From contig NW_022985167.1 of the NCBI RefSeq assembly GCF_010093535.1, positions 1,559,804-1,623,803 of the forward strand: a stretch of 64,000 nt of DNA, read 5' to 3'. Below the pieces are notes generated by a model, which was given only the letters and a program-made list of their open reading frames with translations, was not told the DNA's origin and did no database searches. The translations under genes were made by a program, and so were the position numbers. The stretch comes from Lindgomyces ingoldianus (lineage: Eukaryota; Ascomycota; Dothideomycetes; Pleosporales; Lindgomycetaceae). Of this stretch, positions 22,356-34,659 are shown one piece after another; the first letter of the stretch is position 1, and each line of letters starts with the position of its first letter.

Positions 22356-22858
22356 TGCAGAATGATCACTGATGTTCTTACACATCATGGATGATCTCAC
22401 GAGAAGTCATGGAGTGCACAAAAATTAGTGTTCATCTTTTTGGTCACAGTTGGGAGTGAGGCTTCTCGGGCATTTAGCTACACTAACAGAATCAACCGAT
22501 CCATTCAGGCGTTTCCGAGGTTGTCATTATCATAATTCAGCTTAGTAGCCGCGTGCACAACACATACAGAAAACAAACGAATAGCATTCATCCAATCCTA
22601 AACCAACGGAACGTCAAGCTCCTACAGTTGCGATGCCTTAGAGATTCCAAGAGACTTCAATGCCTCTTCGCTCACTTTCCATAATCCCTTCGGACTCCGG
22701 ACTCTAGCCTATTACATTGCCCCAACCATTCAACCCACACCATCCTATGCCAGTAGCCCGTCCTCCATAACACGCAAAGCAATATTCTGCTAAAGCATAA
22801 TTATAAACTCTCTCTTTAACCACTATACCATGCCATCCATTGCTCCGCCCACACACCC
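22356..22858. other. Intergenic between convergent genes
   Basis: No gene seen. Both neighbouring genes end here. Confidence 0.5.
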
Positions 22859-25800
22859 CTACTTCCCCTCCCCACCCACCTCTACCTCCCAATAAGGCCT
22901 AACAACAACGTCCCCCAGCAACCCATACCTCCCAAGCGGTGGGACCACAAACCCATGGCTAGGTCCTGCATCCGCACTCGCAGGCCCCTCCCCACTACTC
23001 ATTAACGAATTCCAAATCGGCCGGAGCACATTCCCCAACGGCGTTGCCACAACAGCTTCAACCGTATTTAGGCCTTCAACGAGATATGTCTTGATATCTG
23101 CTTTCGCGCTCGTGACGTCCAGAGGTGGGAGACGGTGACCGTTAAGAGAGGCTTGCAGGGTATGGTAGACAGGGCCGAAGTCGAGGAAAGCGCCGGAGAG
23201 GGTTTTGGTCGTGTTTGTGGTGTTTGAGCTGGAGGACAGGAGTGCTGGTGGCCATGTGAAGGTTGTGGAGTAGTATCCGCGCCCAGATACGTTTTGGAGA
23301 CCAGGGATGTCAAGCCACGAGATGAGGCTGGGGAGTAAGTGTGTGGTGTTACGCTTATTAGCTCCAGCCATGTAGTTGTAAAGATTCGTGGGTGGATCCC
23401 AATGCTCAGCCGTCAGTGTCCAATTTGTCAGGGTGAATGGTGAAGCAGGCGGCGCGGGCATCGTTCTAGTAACACCGGTAGATGTTTTGTAAGTTGCAGT
23501 GCTTCCGATTTTGAGCGTGATGCCACCGTTTGCAGACACGCTGGTCCCGAGCACACCACTAGATGTATTCGTGATATGCACAGAAGGTACAGGTGTATCT
23601 TCGGACGACGCAACGAACGCAACGATGGTGGACTGGTTCCCACAAAGTCTGAATGGTATGATTGTGGACGTGCTCGTCTTCTCGTATGTCAGAATTGGTC
23701 GTTTCTCTCCCGTCCAAGCATTGTATTCATATGGTGTCTTCGTGGATTGAAACTCGATAGTGCCCTCAGATGCAGCGGTACCCTGGGCCGCATGCATTGC
23801 ATCATTGTAAACGAATACAAAGTCGATGTTGGATGATGGATCCGAGCGCCAGTACGTGTACCAAGTCGCGTTCGTCGAAATTTTGGTGAGCGGCTTGATA
23901 CCTAGCGAGGCAACGGTGGATGCAACGAGGTAGGAAGAAGTTATGTGGACATTGGGAAGCTGGGTCATTGCATCCATGTCCCGCATGACTTGTCGATAGA
24001 CCGTAGGAGCTAGAGTCCCGAGAACAGTTGTTGGTACCCCTCCTGCAAGAACGATGGGGAGACCGCCATTTGCAAATTCGATGAGCTTGCTGACACCACC
24101 GAGGGTTAAGGAATCGTTCGCTCGCACAACCAGTGCTTTGAATGCTTGTGCGTCTGGTGCTAGTACTCCGTTCACGACTTTCGCAGCTGGAAGATTGAGG
24201 TTGTCAGGGCTCAGGTACTCATACGAATATCCCATCTGCTCCAAATCTGTGGGCTCGTACGTCCTCAATTGTATATGGCCAGGGTATACTGTCATTTTCT
24301 GCCAGATGGCGAGATCCATTCGAGGAATGCCCGTTTGGAATACCCAGTTATTGCGCGCAATGTAGTCAATCTGGTCTCGGTAGAATTCCCACGCAGGTTC
24401 GTGTGGGCCATGCATATCCGAGTACTGATAATTGAACGTCGACCATGTTGGCCAGGTGGTGTTACCATACTACAACAAGTCAGTGCATGCAACTGCCACT
24501 GGGGTTTGGGTGCGAAACACATACTTCGCCTGAGTATGGATATCCATGAAACACAAATTGATTAACGGAACCCGCGTATGAGCGCTTAACTTTCCAGAGA
24601 ATTTCGGGAAGAGTTTGGGAATATGCTTCACCACGTACAGCTCCGCATTCTGAAGAGACAATCCGCCTTCGTGCGAGATTGGCGGGACCACTATACTGTC
24701 GATACCCGTCGATCAAATCACTAAAGTCAAGAGATTCAGTTTCTGGCGCACCCACAGATGGAATATTCGCAAGCTAAAAGTCCCGTTAGTAAACTTCTAA
24801 TCACATACCGCCCGGTGATACACACCATATCCATGGGAAGATTGTACGAGAGTTGCGCCGAGAACTGCAAATTCAAATATTCCTCCACCCACTTATTGAC
24901 TTCCGACTCATATACCTGATATTGAGACGCGAGCTTCATTCGTCAGTAACATCAACAAATTTTACCAGACAACACTTACCGTCGCCCTATAATCAGCAAT
25001 ATGACTACTCCCCATATCCGCCTCATCCGTGACCCACCAAACCCCAGGATTCGACTGTTTATAATGTCCGTTACGATGGAATAGAACTGGTAACCACTTA
25101 TTCACCGAATACTTATTCTGCGCTTCAAAGATGGCCGAGAAGTTCTTTGTCCAGTAAACGTTCGCTTCGATCTCCACACTATCTTCCCAACCGTAGTTCC
25201 CAACCTGCTGCAATAGTTCGCGCGTGCCATTGTTGAGAATGTAGTCTTCCCAGAACTTCGTCATTGTGCGGGCGCCGAGAGCGGAGAAGTGGTCCACGGC
25301 CCAAGAACCGTTATTGATGTAAGAGTCAGACACGGTTTGGGGACCCTTCATCTCGAGAGGCCCTTGCTGGGCGCGGTAATGGGATTGGATGAGGTAGATG
25401 GCAAAGACGATGTGATTTTGTCCTGTAGCATTTGTCGCGGTCATATTCGATGAGAAGTCGAGATGAAGGTGGCCGGAGGCATCAACCTGAGACGTCACAT
25501 CAGTGAGGCTTTCTGTAGAGAGAGTGTACTGTGTTCGAGCCAGTGGAAGATCTCCTGGAAGTCCACCAGGCGAGTCGTTGGTGGTGTATTTCTGTGATCT
25601 CAACACGGTCCCGGAAACTGCAGCCTGTAGCTTTCCAATTCCCCAACCTGGAAGTAACCCATTGAAGGACCCTCCCATGGGAACCGTGGCATTGTACGCA
25701 GAAAGATCCCACATCAAACCCTCGCTATTAATCGGCGCCGGTACTCCTGTCCCCTGATTCGGTCCCATAGCAAAGTCCATAATTAGGTCATTATCCTTAT

Positions 25801-26219
25801 GCGCTTGTACGAAAGCCTTAAAGACAGTATCTGCATATGCCAGTCAGCAATTAATCCATCCCCAAGCAGAGCGCAAGCATAAACCCACGCCAAGCCGTCG
25901 TCCCAAACCCATACTTCGCCCAATCCACCGGCGCATACGTTCCTCTTCCGGCACCATTCGAAGGCGGGCCGCCATACAAGTAGTAACCAAGCAGCTCGAG
26001 GCCTCCACACCCAACATCTTTCACGGCTTTCACATCCCGTGCAACAATGTCGACATTGACGGATGCGTCGGGTATCCAGTAGCGAAACTTGGGTCGGACA
26101 TTCGCAGACGGGATTTCGAAAGAGCCTCTGTCAACCACAGCATCGAACGAAGAATCTGTCGGATTCCTTGGCCGTGCAATTGCAAAAGCAGTGACGATCG
26201 CAATTGAGTAAATATTCAT
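22859..26219 (-). CDS. Secreted GH106-type alpha-L-rhamnosidase-like hydrolase
   Basis: Five exons (26219-25889, 25830-24980, 24915-24826, 24773-24525, 24469-22859) join in phase to about 1043 residues. An N-terminal hydrophobic signal (MNIYSIAIVTAFAIA) precedes the mature start. The segment RPKFRYWIPDASVNVD with VGCGGLELLGYYLYGG is characteristic of the Glyco_hydro_106 family (a beta/alpha barrel whose opening strands read RxxxWWxWxDxxV, GxGGxE). ADMGSSHIADYRATV, FVFHGYPYSG and YGNTTWPTWS further along fit the barrel region, followed by beta-sandwich modules. GH106 enzymes release terminal rhamnose from rhamnogalacturonan or glycosides; this one is predicted to be extracellular and many Asn-X-Ser/Thr sites are present. 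The family call is by motif memory; a related uncharacterised secreted family is the alternative. Confidence 0.75.
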
Positions 26220-26797
26220 GAAACGCTACATTAGTTGTTAGCTCTAAATTTTCCGGCCTTGGGACATATGCGAGGTCCCTCACCATGATGAAAGCATCGT
26301 CAAACAAGTGTCAGTTGCTAGTGCTGTCCACCAGCGCGACCAGCGAAGCTTAAGTAGCACTCACCCTCCATGGCGAAAATCACCCCAGCTTCCAGGCTTT
26401 CAATTGAGCCTCGAGGGGTTTCGGCTGATCATTGGTCCGGTACCTGAGTTTATAGATGAATTGATGATGAAGACGCGCAGAAGCGCCGTGGAAAGTGTCC
26501 GTTCTAAGAGCGGGGCTTGGACCGAGCCAAGCTTAGACGATTTCAGATTGCACGTGGTTTTTGACAAGGCTTTGTAGATATGGATATAAAATTTCTTCTC
26601 TTCTTGACTAGTCTGTTTCAAGGCCGCCTTTATGTATTCCGCGAGACCTCTAGGCTTACGAGCTTGTATAGGCAGAGAATGAGCGGGGCACGTGATGTCA
26701 CCACCTCCAATTCCTAGATTTAGTTCCTTCTAGCATCTATTATGAAATACCAGTAATCAGTCCCATATTCTAAAGCAATAATATTTCTGTTGATTTT
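26220..26797. other. Promoter of the GH106-like gene / 3' flank of the MFS gene
   Basis: No ORF supported. It separates two tandem minus-strand genes. Confidence 0.5.
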
Positions 26798-28206
26798 TCA
26801 ACACCTCGTTCTCCACCCCCACCCATGTTTCCACACCCTCGCAGCCACACACAACGCCATACCCACAACTGTATTTGCCGCCGACCAACAAATAGGGGAC
26901 ACATAGCTTCCTCCAGCCGCCTTCAGCAGCGCACCCGCAATAGGGCCCCCTACCAATGCTGAAAACGAAATCACTGTAAAGGCCATGCCAAGTCTGGTTC
27001 CCGTCTTCATAATATCATTACCCAGTGCTGCAATGGATGTAGGGAAGAGCGATTGAAACGCAGCGGCAGCAAGCCCGTATATGGCGGTGAAGGCGTAGAA
27101 GGACGCGATGGAGTGGATGCCAAGCCACGCCCAGAGCATGATGATGCTGAGGAGCAGGCAGCAGGAGAAGGTGTTTAGCACGCCGATGTAGTGGTCTGCG
27201 ATGTAGCCTGGGAGGACGCGCGCGGGAATGCCGATGCCATTGAGGATCATGACGAGGTTGAGAGAGGTCGCGTATGGCATGTGGAGTTCGTCACGGGCGA
27301 AAGATGCAATCTGGTGATGTCATTAGGGTTTAGAAAGAGGCAAGGAGACAGTGGGCGTACGTAGTAGAACGCGAAATAAACCGGGGGCATTAGGAAACAG
27401 GTACCGAGCACATGAAGTATGTATGGAACGTCCGTGAATGCACTTGTATCTATGATCGGTCCCGTCCTTCGGGGTGGAAGTCGAGGCTTCATGAAGGCAA
27501 TGACGACAGCCAAAGAAACAACGTTAATGAATCCTAAAACACGAACTGTCCATCCGAATCCAACTTTATCGAGAAGTTGGCGGACTACGATTGGGTATAT
27601 GATTCCTCCAGCGGAGTTCCCAGAAGTGACGATGCCAATAGCCATGCCTCTTCTCTTGGCGAAATATGTCGAAACCAGACCCATCACTGGACAAAAGAAG
27701 ATTCCTCCTCCGATTCCAGTGCATATCCCTTGAGTAAGGAGGAGTTGCCAGTAATTCTTCGCCAGGCTCATCGTAAATATGCCTACTAGCTGGAAGGCGA
27801 TACCAATAATAATAGTTGGACGGAACAACCCAGCGTCGAGAGCGCGACCGGAAAAAGTGCCAAGAAGGAACATAAGACAAGCCTGGGTACTCCCAATCCA
27901 GGATATAGTGGAGTTGCTCTGAGGAAGAATAGAAGCATAGTATGTTTGAAAAGCTCCAAAAGAGTTCACAAAGCCCCATGTATTCAGAATAGCAAGCCAG
28001 GCGCAAAAGACCTGAGTCCATGCTTGAAGGCCACCATCAGGAGGTGGACCAGGATTCGCGATTGACCGCATGGTCAAATGAGAAACCACTCGTTCAATAG
28101 CCGTAGGTGTCGCGGGTCTCGTTTTCGGTACTTGAGGTCCTTCAGCCCCTAGTGAGATTGTGGTGCTCGGGCCTGAGTGCAGGTCTGATACCTCAGCTTT
28201 TTCCAT
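26798..28206 (-). CDS. MFS transporter, monocarboxylate porter type
   Basis: Two exons (28206-27361, 27310-26798) flank a 50-nt intron and give 452 residues. After a ~55-residue cytosolic tail the sequence reads PPPDGGLQAWTQVFCAW, the DGG(x)GW-like signature at the start of helix 1 in the MCT (TC 2.A.1.13) family. Twelve hydrophobic helices can be traced, with the loop-2 region SGRALDAGLFRPTII and a long central loop (MKPRLPPRRTGPII). MCT-type carriers in fungi move short carboxylates, riboflavin or small metabolites. Its position upstream of, and parallel to, the rhamnosidase-like gene could mean shared regulation, but the substrate cannot be read from sequence. Confidence 0.88.
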
Positions 28207-29146
28207 CCTTACATTTGCTTGTAACGCGATGTCGTGCTTTGCCTGGTGAATGCTAGATGTTGCAAAATGAGTAATTATTTCCGGGCACAGTGTCGTTTTT
28301 GAAGGGTGTGCAGTTAGGTTGCCGATATCCCGAAGAATTGAGGGGAAGCTGTTGGCCGATAGTTGAGCAACGGAGAACTGTTAACGCATTTCCTTTTCGC
28401 TTGTGGATCCATGAAGATTGGAAATGACTGGTAAAGGCACATTATCGGGAGGGGGTTGGGGATCTGTATTAGGTCAAGTTTAAATGTAATCTGTTGGGAG
28501 AGGGTGTCAATGTTACAACGGAACAATTCCGACATTTTTCCGATATCGGAATTGAAGAGCCGTCAATTGCCAACACAGACTTTCGTGCGCACCATAGAAG
28601 AGCTTAAGTGCAGGAAACCGCGGAAAGACCTAGAGTCAGGTTTAACTTGTAGATCTCGAAGCTGAATGTCCTTGGCAGAAATTACGCAGGTTGGGGCTGG
28701 ATTCTTGCGTAGGTGGGGTAGAGGCGAAGACGGGGATATATCTCGACTTACCATAATACATTCTCTTCCGAATTGCGTATGAGACTAAGGTTTAGCTAAA
28801 CATATCTAACAGTCACATATACTGGAAGAGAAGATAGGAGAGAAGGTCCAAGACGGTTGTGCTCCTGCACATTCTTAAGGCGTAATCTGTCATGAGTAGC
28901 TGTAATTTTAGCAAGGAAATCAAGCGCTCCAAGTGTCCTTGTTCAGGAAGATCTGTGATTGCGGGAAGATTTCCTGAAAACTATGAACTGCAGTGGGGCC
29001 CGGGAAGTTCACAAAACGTTACCACTACGCCAGCGTCTTGAGGCAAAGATAAGGCCTGCAAGGCCAACATTGCAGGGCTCGCTAGCGCAGAGAATGTCAG
29101 AGTGAGGTACCTGGGCCGATGCAATTCTTCTAATTTATGGAAAGCT
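28207..29146. other. Intergenic, no gene recognised
   Basis: Upstream region of the MFS gene and 3' flank of the F-box gene. Only short non-overlapping frames without support. Confidence 0.5.
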
Positions 29147-30192
29147 TTAGAACCTTTGTGCGAATCGAACGACGACATCCAGGTCTCGATCATGCTGGCC
29201 AGCGATGGTGTATATCCACCTTTCCTCCTGCTTCCTCCACCACCTGTTTGGTAGGTAAGCCTCGCTAGACAAGATTAGCAGATGTGGACAAAAAAGACAT
29301 GGTACACTCACAGCATGTAATAGAGGTCTCGGTTATGTGGGAATTCGAGACTGGTCGGGCCACTCCGAGATAGGAACATGTCTGTGCCCCTAGCAGCATC
29401 CTCAACCGTCATGTCCACGTGCTTCCTTTTATTGCCCTTGTTTGCCTGGTGCCTCCGTATCGACCGCACAGTGCTATCTAAATGTGTTTCCAGGATGCGA
29501 GCATACCATAGCGAGTTGTCCAGTGCCTTTCGGACAATCTTCGCGTTGCGCTCGATAAGACACTGGTTCCATTCTACAGCCTGGCCACGGGGGAGTATGG
29601 GGATTGGTTCGCCGACGTCGAGGTTATACTGCCAATGGGCAAAGTCCAGGATGAGACCTAAGTTGTTCCAAGTCAAGACGCAGGTAAGGCAAGTACAGAG
29701 GAGGCTAGGATTGGGTGGGTGAATATGCTGGTAAGGCTGGGTATGAAGAGTCAGGTTCTTCTGCTGCTTTGTATCAAGCAGCAAAGGCTGGATTGAGGGG
29801 TCGACTTGGGAGAGGAACTTAGGGAGAGGAAAACACTTGGCAAGGAGGGTGTAGCGACGGCTGATGATCTGGTGGCCAATAAGCTGGGAGTTGGCGAGGA
29901 CGACAGAACGGAAGCGATTGTCCACGAGGGCGAAGCGAAAGACATGGCTGGGCTGGAGATAATTCAGGATCTCTAGAAGGAGCTCCGTAGGGAGGGTTGA
30001 TAATGACGCCTTCGCTTTTGGTTTCCTGTCGCGGGTTGCCCGTTTTCGTTGCATACGCTCGGTGCGCTTTGAACGCAGGAACAGAGCGCCGGTTGAGTCC
30101 ACTAGGGGCTCATCCTCGCTGTGGTCGTAGGACCGTTGCATTCTACGTAGGCAGGCACTGGCAGGTAGGAGTGATTCAAATGGAGCAGACAT
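29147..30192 (-). CDS. F-box protein
   Basis: Two exons (30192-29312, 29264-29147) with a 47-nt GTGAGT...TCTAG intron give 332 residues. The start is the first ATG of the frame (MSAPFESLLPASACLRRM); the 17 codons upstream begin at a GTG. Residues about 63-105 form an F-box (LSTLPTELLLEILNYLQPSH followed by VFRFALVDNRFRSVVLANS). The C-terminal end, reached only through the intron, carries LEAYLPNRWWRKQEERWIY and HDRDLDVVVRF, a terminal block I know from fungal F-box proteins and good support for the splice. A basic stretch (RTERMQRKRATRDRKPKAKA) precedes the F-box. Expected role: substrate adaptor of an SCF ubiquitin ligase via Skp1; substrate unknown. Confidence 0.85.
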
Positions 30193-30252
30193 CTTCTGGT
30201 TCTGGGAACTGGGATGAGATTTGTCCACTTGGTGCCTAGCCACTGCTGCCGG

Positions 30253-30719
30253 GCGTATTTAGTGTGTGCAAAAATCGACGGAATTCTTGGCGCTCTACGA
30301 GCCTTGCATTTCACCCAGCACATTTTCTTTCATATCTCAGCAACGCAAATATATTTCTTAATAAAAAAGAATACCCATAACTCTATACGCTCTTCTCTCT
30401 ATAATATTGACATCTATATTTTATATTAAAAAAAGATGCTGCTGTAAAGAGCAGATGTGTAAAATTTTGCAAAAACTCCAAGAATTCTGTGTGCATTTGC
30501 GCTTGTCAAGACTATTAAGCGAGCCCTCTCAAATCTCAGCAACAATACAATATTAATTAAAAACAAAGGGAGTGATTTCTACATATAGGAGAGACGATAC
30601 TATAGGACCCTTATAGACTTACATTGCGTCGTCGTTGTCATCAGAAATCTGAAGGGGAGAGGAGCAAATCTGGCAGAGCGCCAAGAATCTCGTCGATGTT
30701 TGCAATATGCTAAATCCGC
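30253..30719. mobile_element. MITE-like element with ~55-bp inverted repeats
   Basis: The arm at 30253-30307 and the reverse complement of 30664-30719 align over about 55 bases with roughly 80% identity, including the shared block ATTCTTGGCGCTCT and near-identical TGCAAA(A/C)ATCGACG. The ~355 bases between are AT-rich and non-coding (30340-30600). Size and structure fit a miniature inverted-repeat element. I could not find a convincing target-site duplication, so the superfamily and exact ends are open. It lies about 60 bases upstream of the F-box start codon. Confidence 0.55.
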
Positions 30720-32699
30720 TAATTTTCTGCCATTCGACCCACCTTATCTTCCACCGCTGGGAAGCACTTACCTTCGCCTACGCCCTTCAACATCACCAAG
30801 GCAAGTGCCAGTGAGCAGCACCCAGGCTCTATTCTGCTACCTAAGTGCCTGGATAGGTCTACTTCGCTTCTGAACAGTACATATACGCGAGAAGGGCTTG
30901 CGAAGTTTTGCTTTCATTTGGCCTTAGTTCGCCATGCACAGTCCTCTCGAGTTGGACTAGCGAGCCAATTTCGCCGGACTGCACTAGGAAGGCAGAGGGT
31001 TACAAATTCTAAGTCCATTTCCATGTCCTTTCCTACCACGGCTTCACTTTAGGTTCGTGCATCCTTTCCTTGCACACATACACCGCCCCCACATGGCTTC
31101 GTCCGTAGAGATCCAGGGCTGCTCTCTGGACTCAGGTCAACACAATTGTATTCTCGCCCAGCAACCCATTCAGGCTATCGCTACCTTACGAGTCCATCAC
31201 TACACTCAGTATTGTCACACTTTTGAACTTATGGAGTTCACTGAACTTACCCTCTTCGTAATCATCAGAATCGTCATAATAAACATACAATTCACCATCA
31301 CTTTCGTCGCCGACAAAACTCCTTTCTATCATTGAATTGTCTCTCATCTTTGGCAAGTGAACCGTTCCGCGACCACAACCGCAAGAATCAGGTCCACAGC
31401 TCAGTCATTTACTTTCCCGCTTGTTGTTGAAATGGCGAGGATTCCGGCGATCAGGGAATCAATCCAAGCACTTTGGTGCCGTACCGGCCACCCGTACCTG
31501 ACGGGGAGGCAGCCGCGTAACAGCCTAACTCGTTCAGCTGACGCCATCCCTTTTACTAACTAGAATGCAAGCTCTCGCTAACTTCGCTTGCCGACCAACC
31601 TTCTTAACTGCCACCGATAAGTTAGGACCTCTGAAATTCGCCTATCTGGCCAGTCGGGCAACCACCGCCTTACCCTCCTCCAACCCCAACCATCAAAACT
31701 AAACCTGAGAATCATGCGGCACCCCATTACACATAAGTGCCCAGGCAACATCCATATCTTGCTGGTAGTCGTGGGCAACGCTACACTCTCGCAGCTTCAT
31801 TCCAAGGGCACCCTTTTGAAGGCAACATCTCAATTGAAGCTAATCCTAGAGCTGCGACCCATGTTTATGCAAAACCAATGTTCCGCCCCATGCTTCTTCT
31901 GCCGTACCTCAACTAGACCCTCAACTGTCGCCCCCGTTCTTAAACTCCGCTAACCTCCCTTTTTCCAATCTGCGAAGCTTGGATTTGGGAAATTGATGGC
32001 AGAGTAAGATATGGTTATGAACCCCTTGTAGATAGTGAGGTCGGGGGTGTTGTGTGTAGAAGCTTTTATAGTATGTGTTAGGGAGCAAGAGGCTGTGTTG
32101 AGACTGTATGAGACTGCAGTTTAGAAGTTGCGAGCTGCTTGATAGAGGTTAAGGGGAATTTGATTTGCGGCTTAACATTTCGGTGGTATAGATGGGAGCA
32201 GGAGCTGTAGTGAACGGAGTAGTTTCACTTGGGCTAGAGAAGTTGAGATTGATTACTTTAGCCAGGCGAAATCTGGATGTTGGCGTTGGCGTTGGCGATG
32301 TTAGGGGTAAGGAAGGATCTGGATGGAATAGGATATGGGGGTATAAGTCTATATTGCTTCCTTGGGTATGCATTGCTGAGCACATTGCAGAAGTAATAAG
32401 GGCTGCAGGTACACGACGCTGAACGTAAATGCCTCCTAAGTGACTATTTGAACCGTAAATAGCTAGATGAATCCCAATAATGTTTTGCGCGCTTACAGGT
32501 ATGATCAGATTGGTAACCTTGGCCGATAGCCGACCCCGCCAGCTTGCCGTCCTAACTCGGGCCAATCTGGATGGCGTCACCTCAAATTATAAATCAACCC
32601 TCCAGTTCTTTCAAGGTTCGGTACATGAAAACTCACCATCGTATCACCATTCCAATCTCCCACCATACTCTTCCTCACACTCATTCACCTATCGCAAAT
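30720..32699. other. Intergenic, no gene recognised
   Basis: About 2 kb with short frames only. The last ~130 bases before 32700 are C/T/A-rich and serve as leader of the next gene, whose frame is open upstream from 32571. Confidence 0.5.
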
Positions 32700-33590
32700 A
32701 TGACTACCGCAACCTTCAAGCATATCGACACTAACTCCTACCAAGGGAAACCCTGGAACAAAGTCGACGGCCCCGGCACCTCATTCACCCAACTCTCTCA
32801 CGTTCGAAGCGTGCAAAACCTGCGGGGCAGAGAAGGCGAGTTTTCTACTGACAACTCCGGATTCGCGGTGTATGAATACCCGGCTACGGAGAAACTCTTC
32901 ACAGACGATGCCGCAGTGCGAAACGGATACTACTGCGAAGTTGAGAAGCTGCTACGTGAGAAGCTGGCCGGTGTCAAGAAAGTCGTGATATTTGATCATA
33001 CGATACGTCGAAGAATGAAGAATTTCCCTCGGCAGCCGGTTCAGCAAGTCCACGTTGACCAAACACCTGGCGCCGCGGAAGCCAGGGTTCGACGACATGT
33101 ACCTGGAGACCAAGCGGACGCACTGCTGAAGGGTAGATATCAAATCATTAATGTCTGGCGGCCAATTGAGAATCCGGCCTCAGATTTCCCACTTGCAGTG
33201 ATCGATTGGCGGTCTACGAAACCCGAGGATTTTATCCCTGTGGACCTCTTGTATCCGAAGCGCGATAGTTTCGATTGCGATGATGATGATCGCGGGAAGG
33301 AGAAACTCCCGGATCCGAATTCCCACGACGCTACGGATGGATATGAGGTTCGGGGCGAGACTTTGAGTGTTGCGCCAAGTGAGAGCCATCTGTTTTATTA
33401 TATGAAGGATATGACGCCAGAGGAGGTTATGTTGCTCAAGTGCTTTGATTCCAGGGGAGAGGGAATGGACAAGGGCGTGCCTGGTTTGGCATTGAGGACG
33501 CCGCATACGGCGTTCATGGATCCCAACACACCAGAAAATGCACCTGGGAGGCAGTCGATTGAGGTGAGGTGCTTGGTGTTCTACAACTGA
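32700..33590 (+). CDS. CmcJ/NvfI (AsaB/GA4-desaturase) family protein
   Basis: Single exon. ATG at 32700 (AAATATGAC, MTTATFKHIDTNSYQGKPW) is preferred over an in-frame ATG at 32571, because the 43 extra residues look like a leader. It encodes 296 residues. Family features: the N-terminal GFAVYEYPATEKLF region, an HxD pair in QVHVDQTPG, the block YQIINVWRPIENPASDFPLA, DWRST, and the distal block ETLSVAPSESHLFYYMKDMT with RTPHTAFMDP near the end. This family of Fe(II)/2-oxoglutarate oxygenase-like proteins includes bacterial CmcJ and fungal meroterpenoid enzymes such as NvfI and AsaB. Members often sit in secondary-metabolite clusters, but I see no backbone synthase here, so the substrate is unknown. 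Confidence 0.8.
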   Translation: MTTATFKHIDTNSYQGKPWNKVDGPGTSFTQLSHVRSVQNLRGREGEFSTDNSGFAVYEYPATEKLFTDDAAVRNGYYCEVEKLLREKLAGVKKVVIFDHTIRRRMKNFPRQPVQQVHVDQTPGAAEARVRRHVPGDQADALLKGRYQIINVWRPIENPASDFPLAVIDWRSTKPEDFIPVDLLYPKRDSFDCDDDDRGKEKLPDPNSHDATDGYEVRGETLSVAPSESHLFYYMKDMTPEEVMLLKCFDSRGEGMDKGVPGLALRTPHTAFMDPNTPENAPGRQSIEVRCLVFYN

Positions 33591-33999
33591 CAAAGCCTCA
33601 AGAAGATGCATGTAGTAGGCATGTATATTTGTATCATTTGCGTTAGCTCGTCTTATGGTGGTTTTGCATGGTTTTACCTAGTTCTGAATCACCGTCTACT
33701 TTTCAGCTACTCTGGCGCCCATTCCGCTATTGATTCGGAGTTCTTTAGTGTCAGTGCAAGACAACGCGGATGATATTGTACATACCACGGAATGATTTCT
33801 CTTCACCTCCACGAAGCCTTACACAACGTGCCTTCACCCATTCCCTTTCTTCCATTCAATTTACCCAAGCAAGACATACTGCTTCATCTAGAATCCGATT
33901 GAAACTCCTCATCAACCACACCTTATAAACCTTGTTCCAAATTTCCGCCAAGTTCACGCCATGTCACAAGCCCCCCTTCGCTCAACCAACACCTAGACC
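33591..33999. other. Short intergenic region
   Basis: About 400 bases; no gene. The distal part is C/T-rich leader for the following short gene. Confidence 0.5.
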
Positions 34000-34506
34000 A
34001 TGCAAAACACTATCACCACCTTCAAGGGCTTCAACCACGGAGTTGAAACCATTCACGCGCAAATCACATACTTCGAAGACTTCCTTAAGAAATCCAAAAC
34101 CACAAACACCGACGTGAACGCCGATAACATCGGCTCCACCCACACAAACAAAGCCCTACTAACCTCCAAACACGCGCCTCCCTCACACCTCCAAATCCAA
34201 GCTATATCAGATGCTTACATTCTCGCCCTCACCCATTTCACAGAGCTCTTCGTACTTGCGCACGCTTTCCGCGATGTAATCGAGGAGTCGGGCCCATGAA
34301 CTGTGGATACGTTGTTGGCGCTGGACTTTATTGAAACATCGATAGAGGAGTGGAGGGAGATGAGGAGGGCTTATGAGGAGAATATGGTTCCTGTTTTGGT
34401 TTCGCTGAGCCTGGAGACGGCGAGGAAGACGTTGGAGGAGGGGAGGAGGGATTCGCCTTTTGAGGAGGGTGAAGGCGGGGCTTTGGGTGAGGGTGGAGAC
34501 GCGTAG
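34000..34506 (+). pseudogene. Small helical gene interrupted by in-frame TGA
   Basis: ATG at 34000 opens a frame (MQNTITTFKGFNHGVETIHA) that meets TGA at 34297-34299 and continues in exactly the same frame to a stop at 34504-34506: 99 codons, the TGA, then 68 codons. Both sides have the same charged, helical character (SDAYILALTHFTELFVLAHA before; ALDFIETSIEEWREMRRAYE after), so they look like one 168-residue protein. No splice pair bypasses the TGA in phase. The codon could derive from CGA by a C-to-T change. TGA is followed by ACT, not the CTA context known for efficient readthrough. Either a young pseudogene, a polymorphic null, a truncated protein or a sequencing error. Family not recognised. 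Confidence 0.5.
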
Positions 34507-34659
34507 GCAGGAGGGAGTTGAGATAATACGGAACGGAAGGTAGCTGGGATGCTTGGCAGACATGGAACGAGGACAGTTGACGTAGGTCATGTAGAAGGCT
34601 TTGTGGATTCGGAATAGTTAATAAGATCTGTGCGTGGTATTTCCACTGCTGTTACTTTA

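Noticed and set aside
29147..30243. F-box protein start 17 codons further upstream
   Set aside because: That position is a GTG codon; the first ATG is at 30192.
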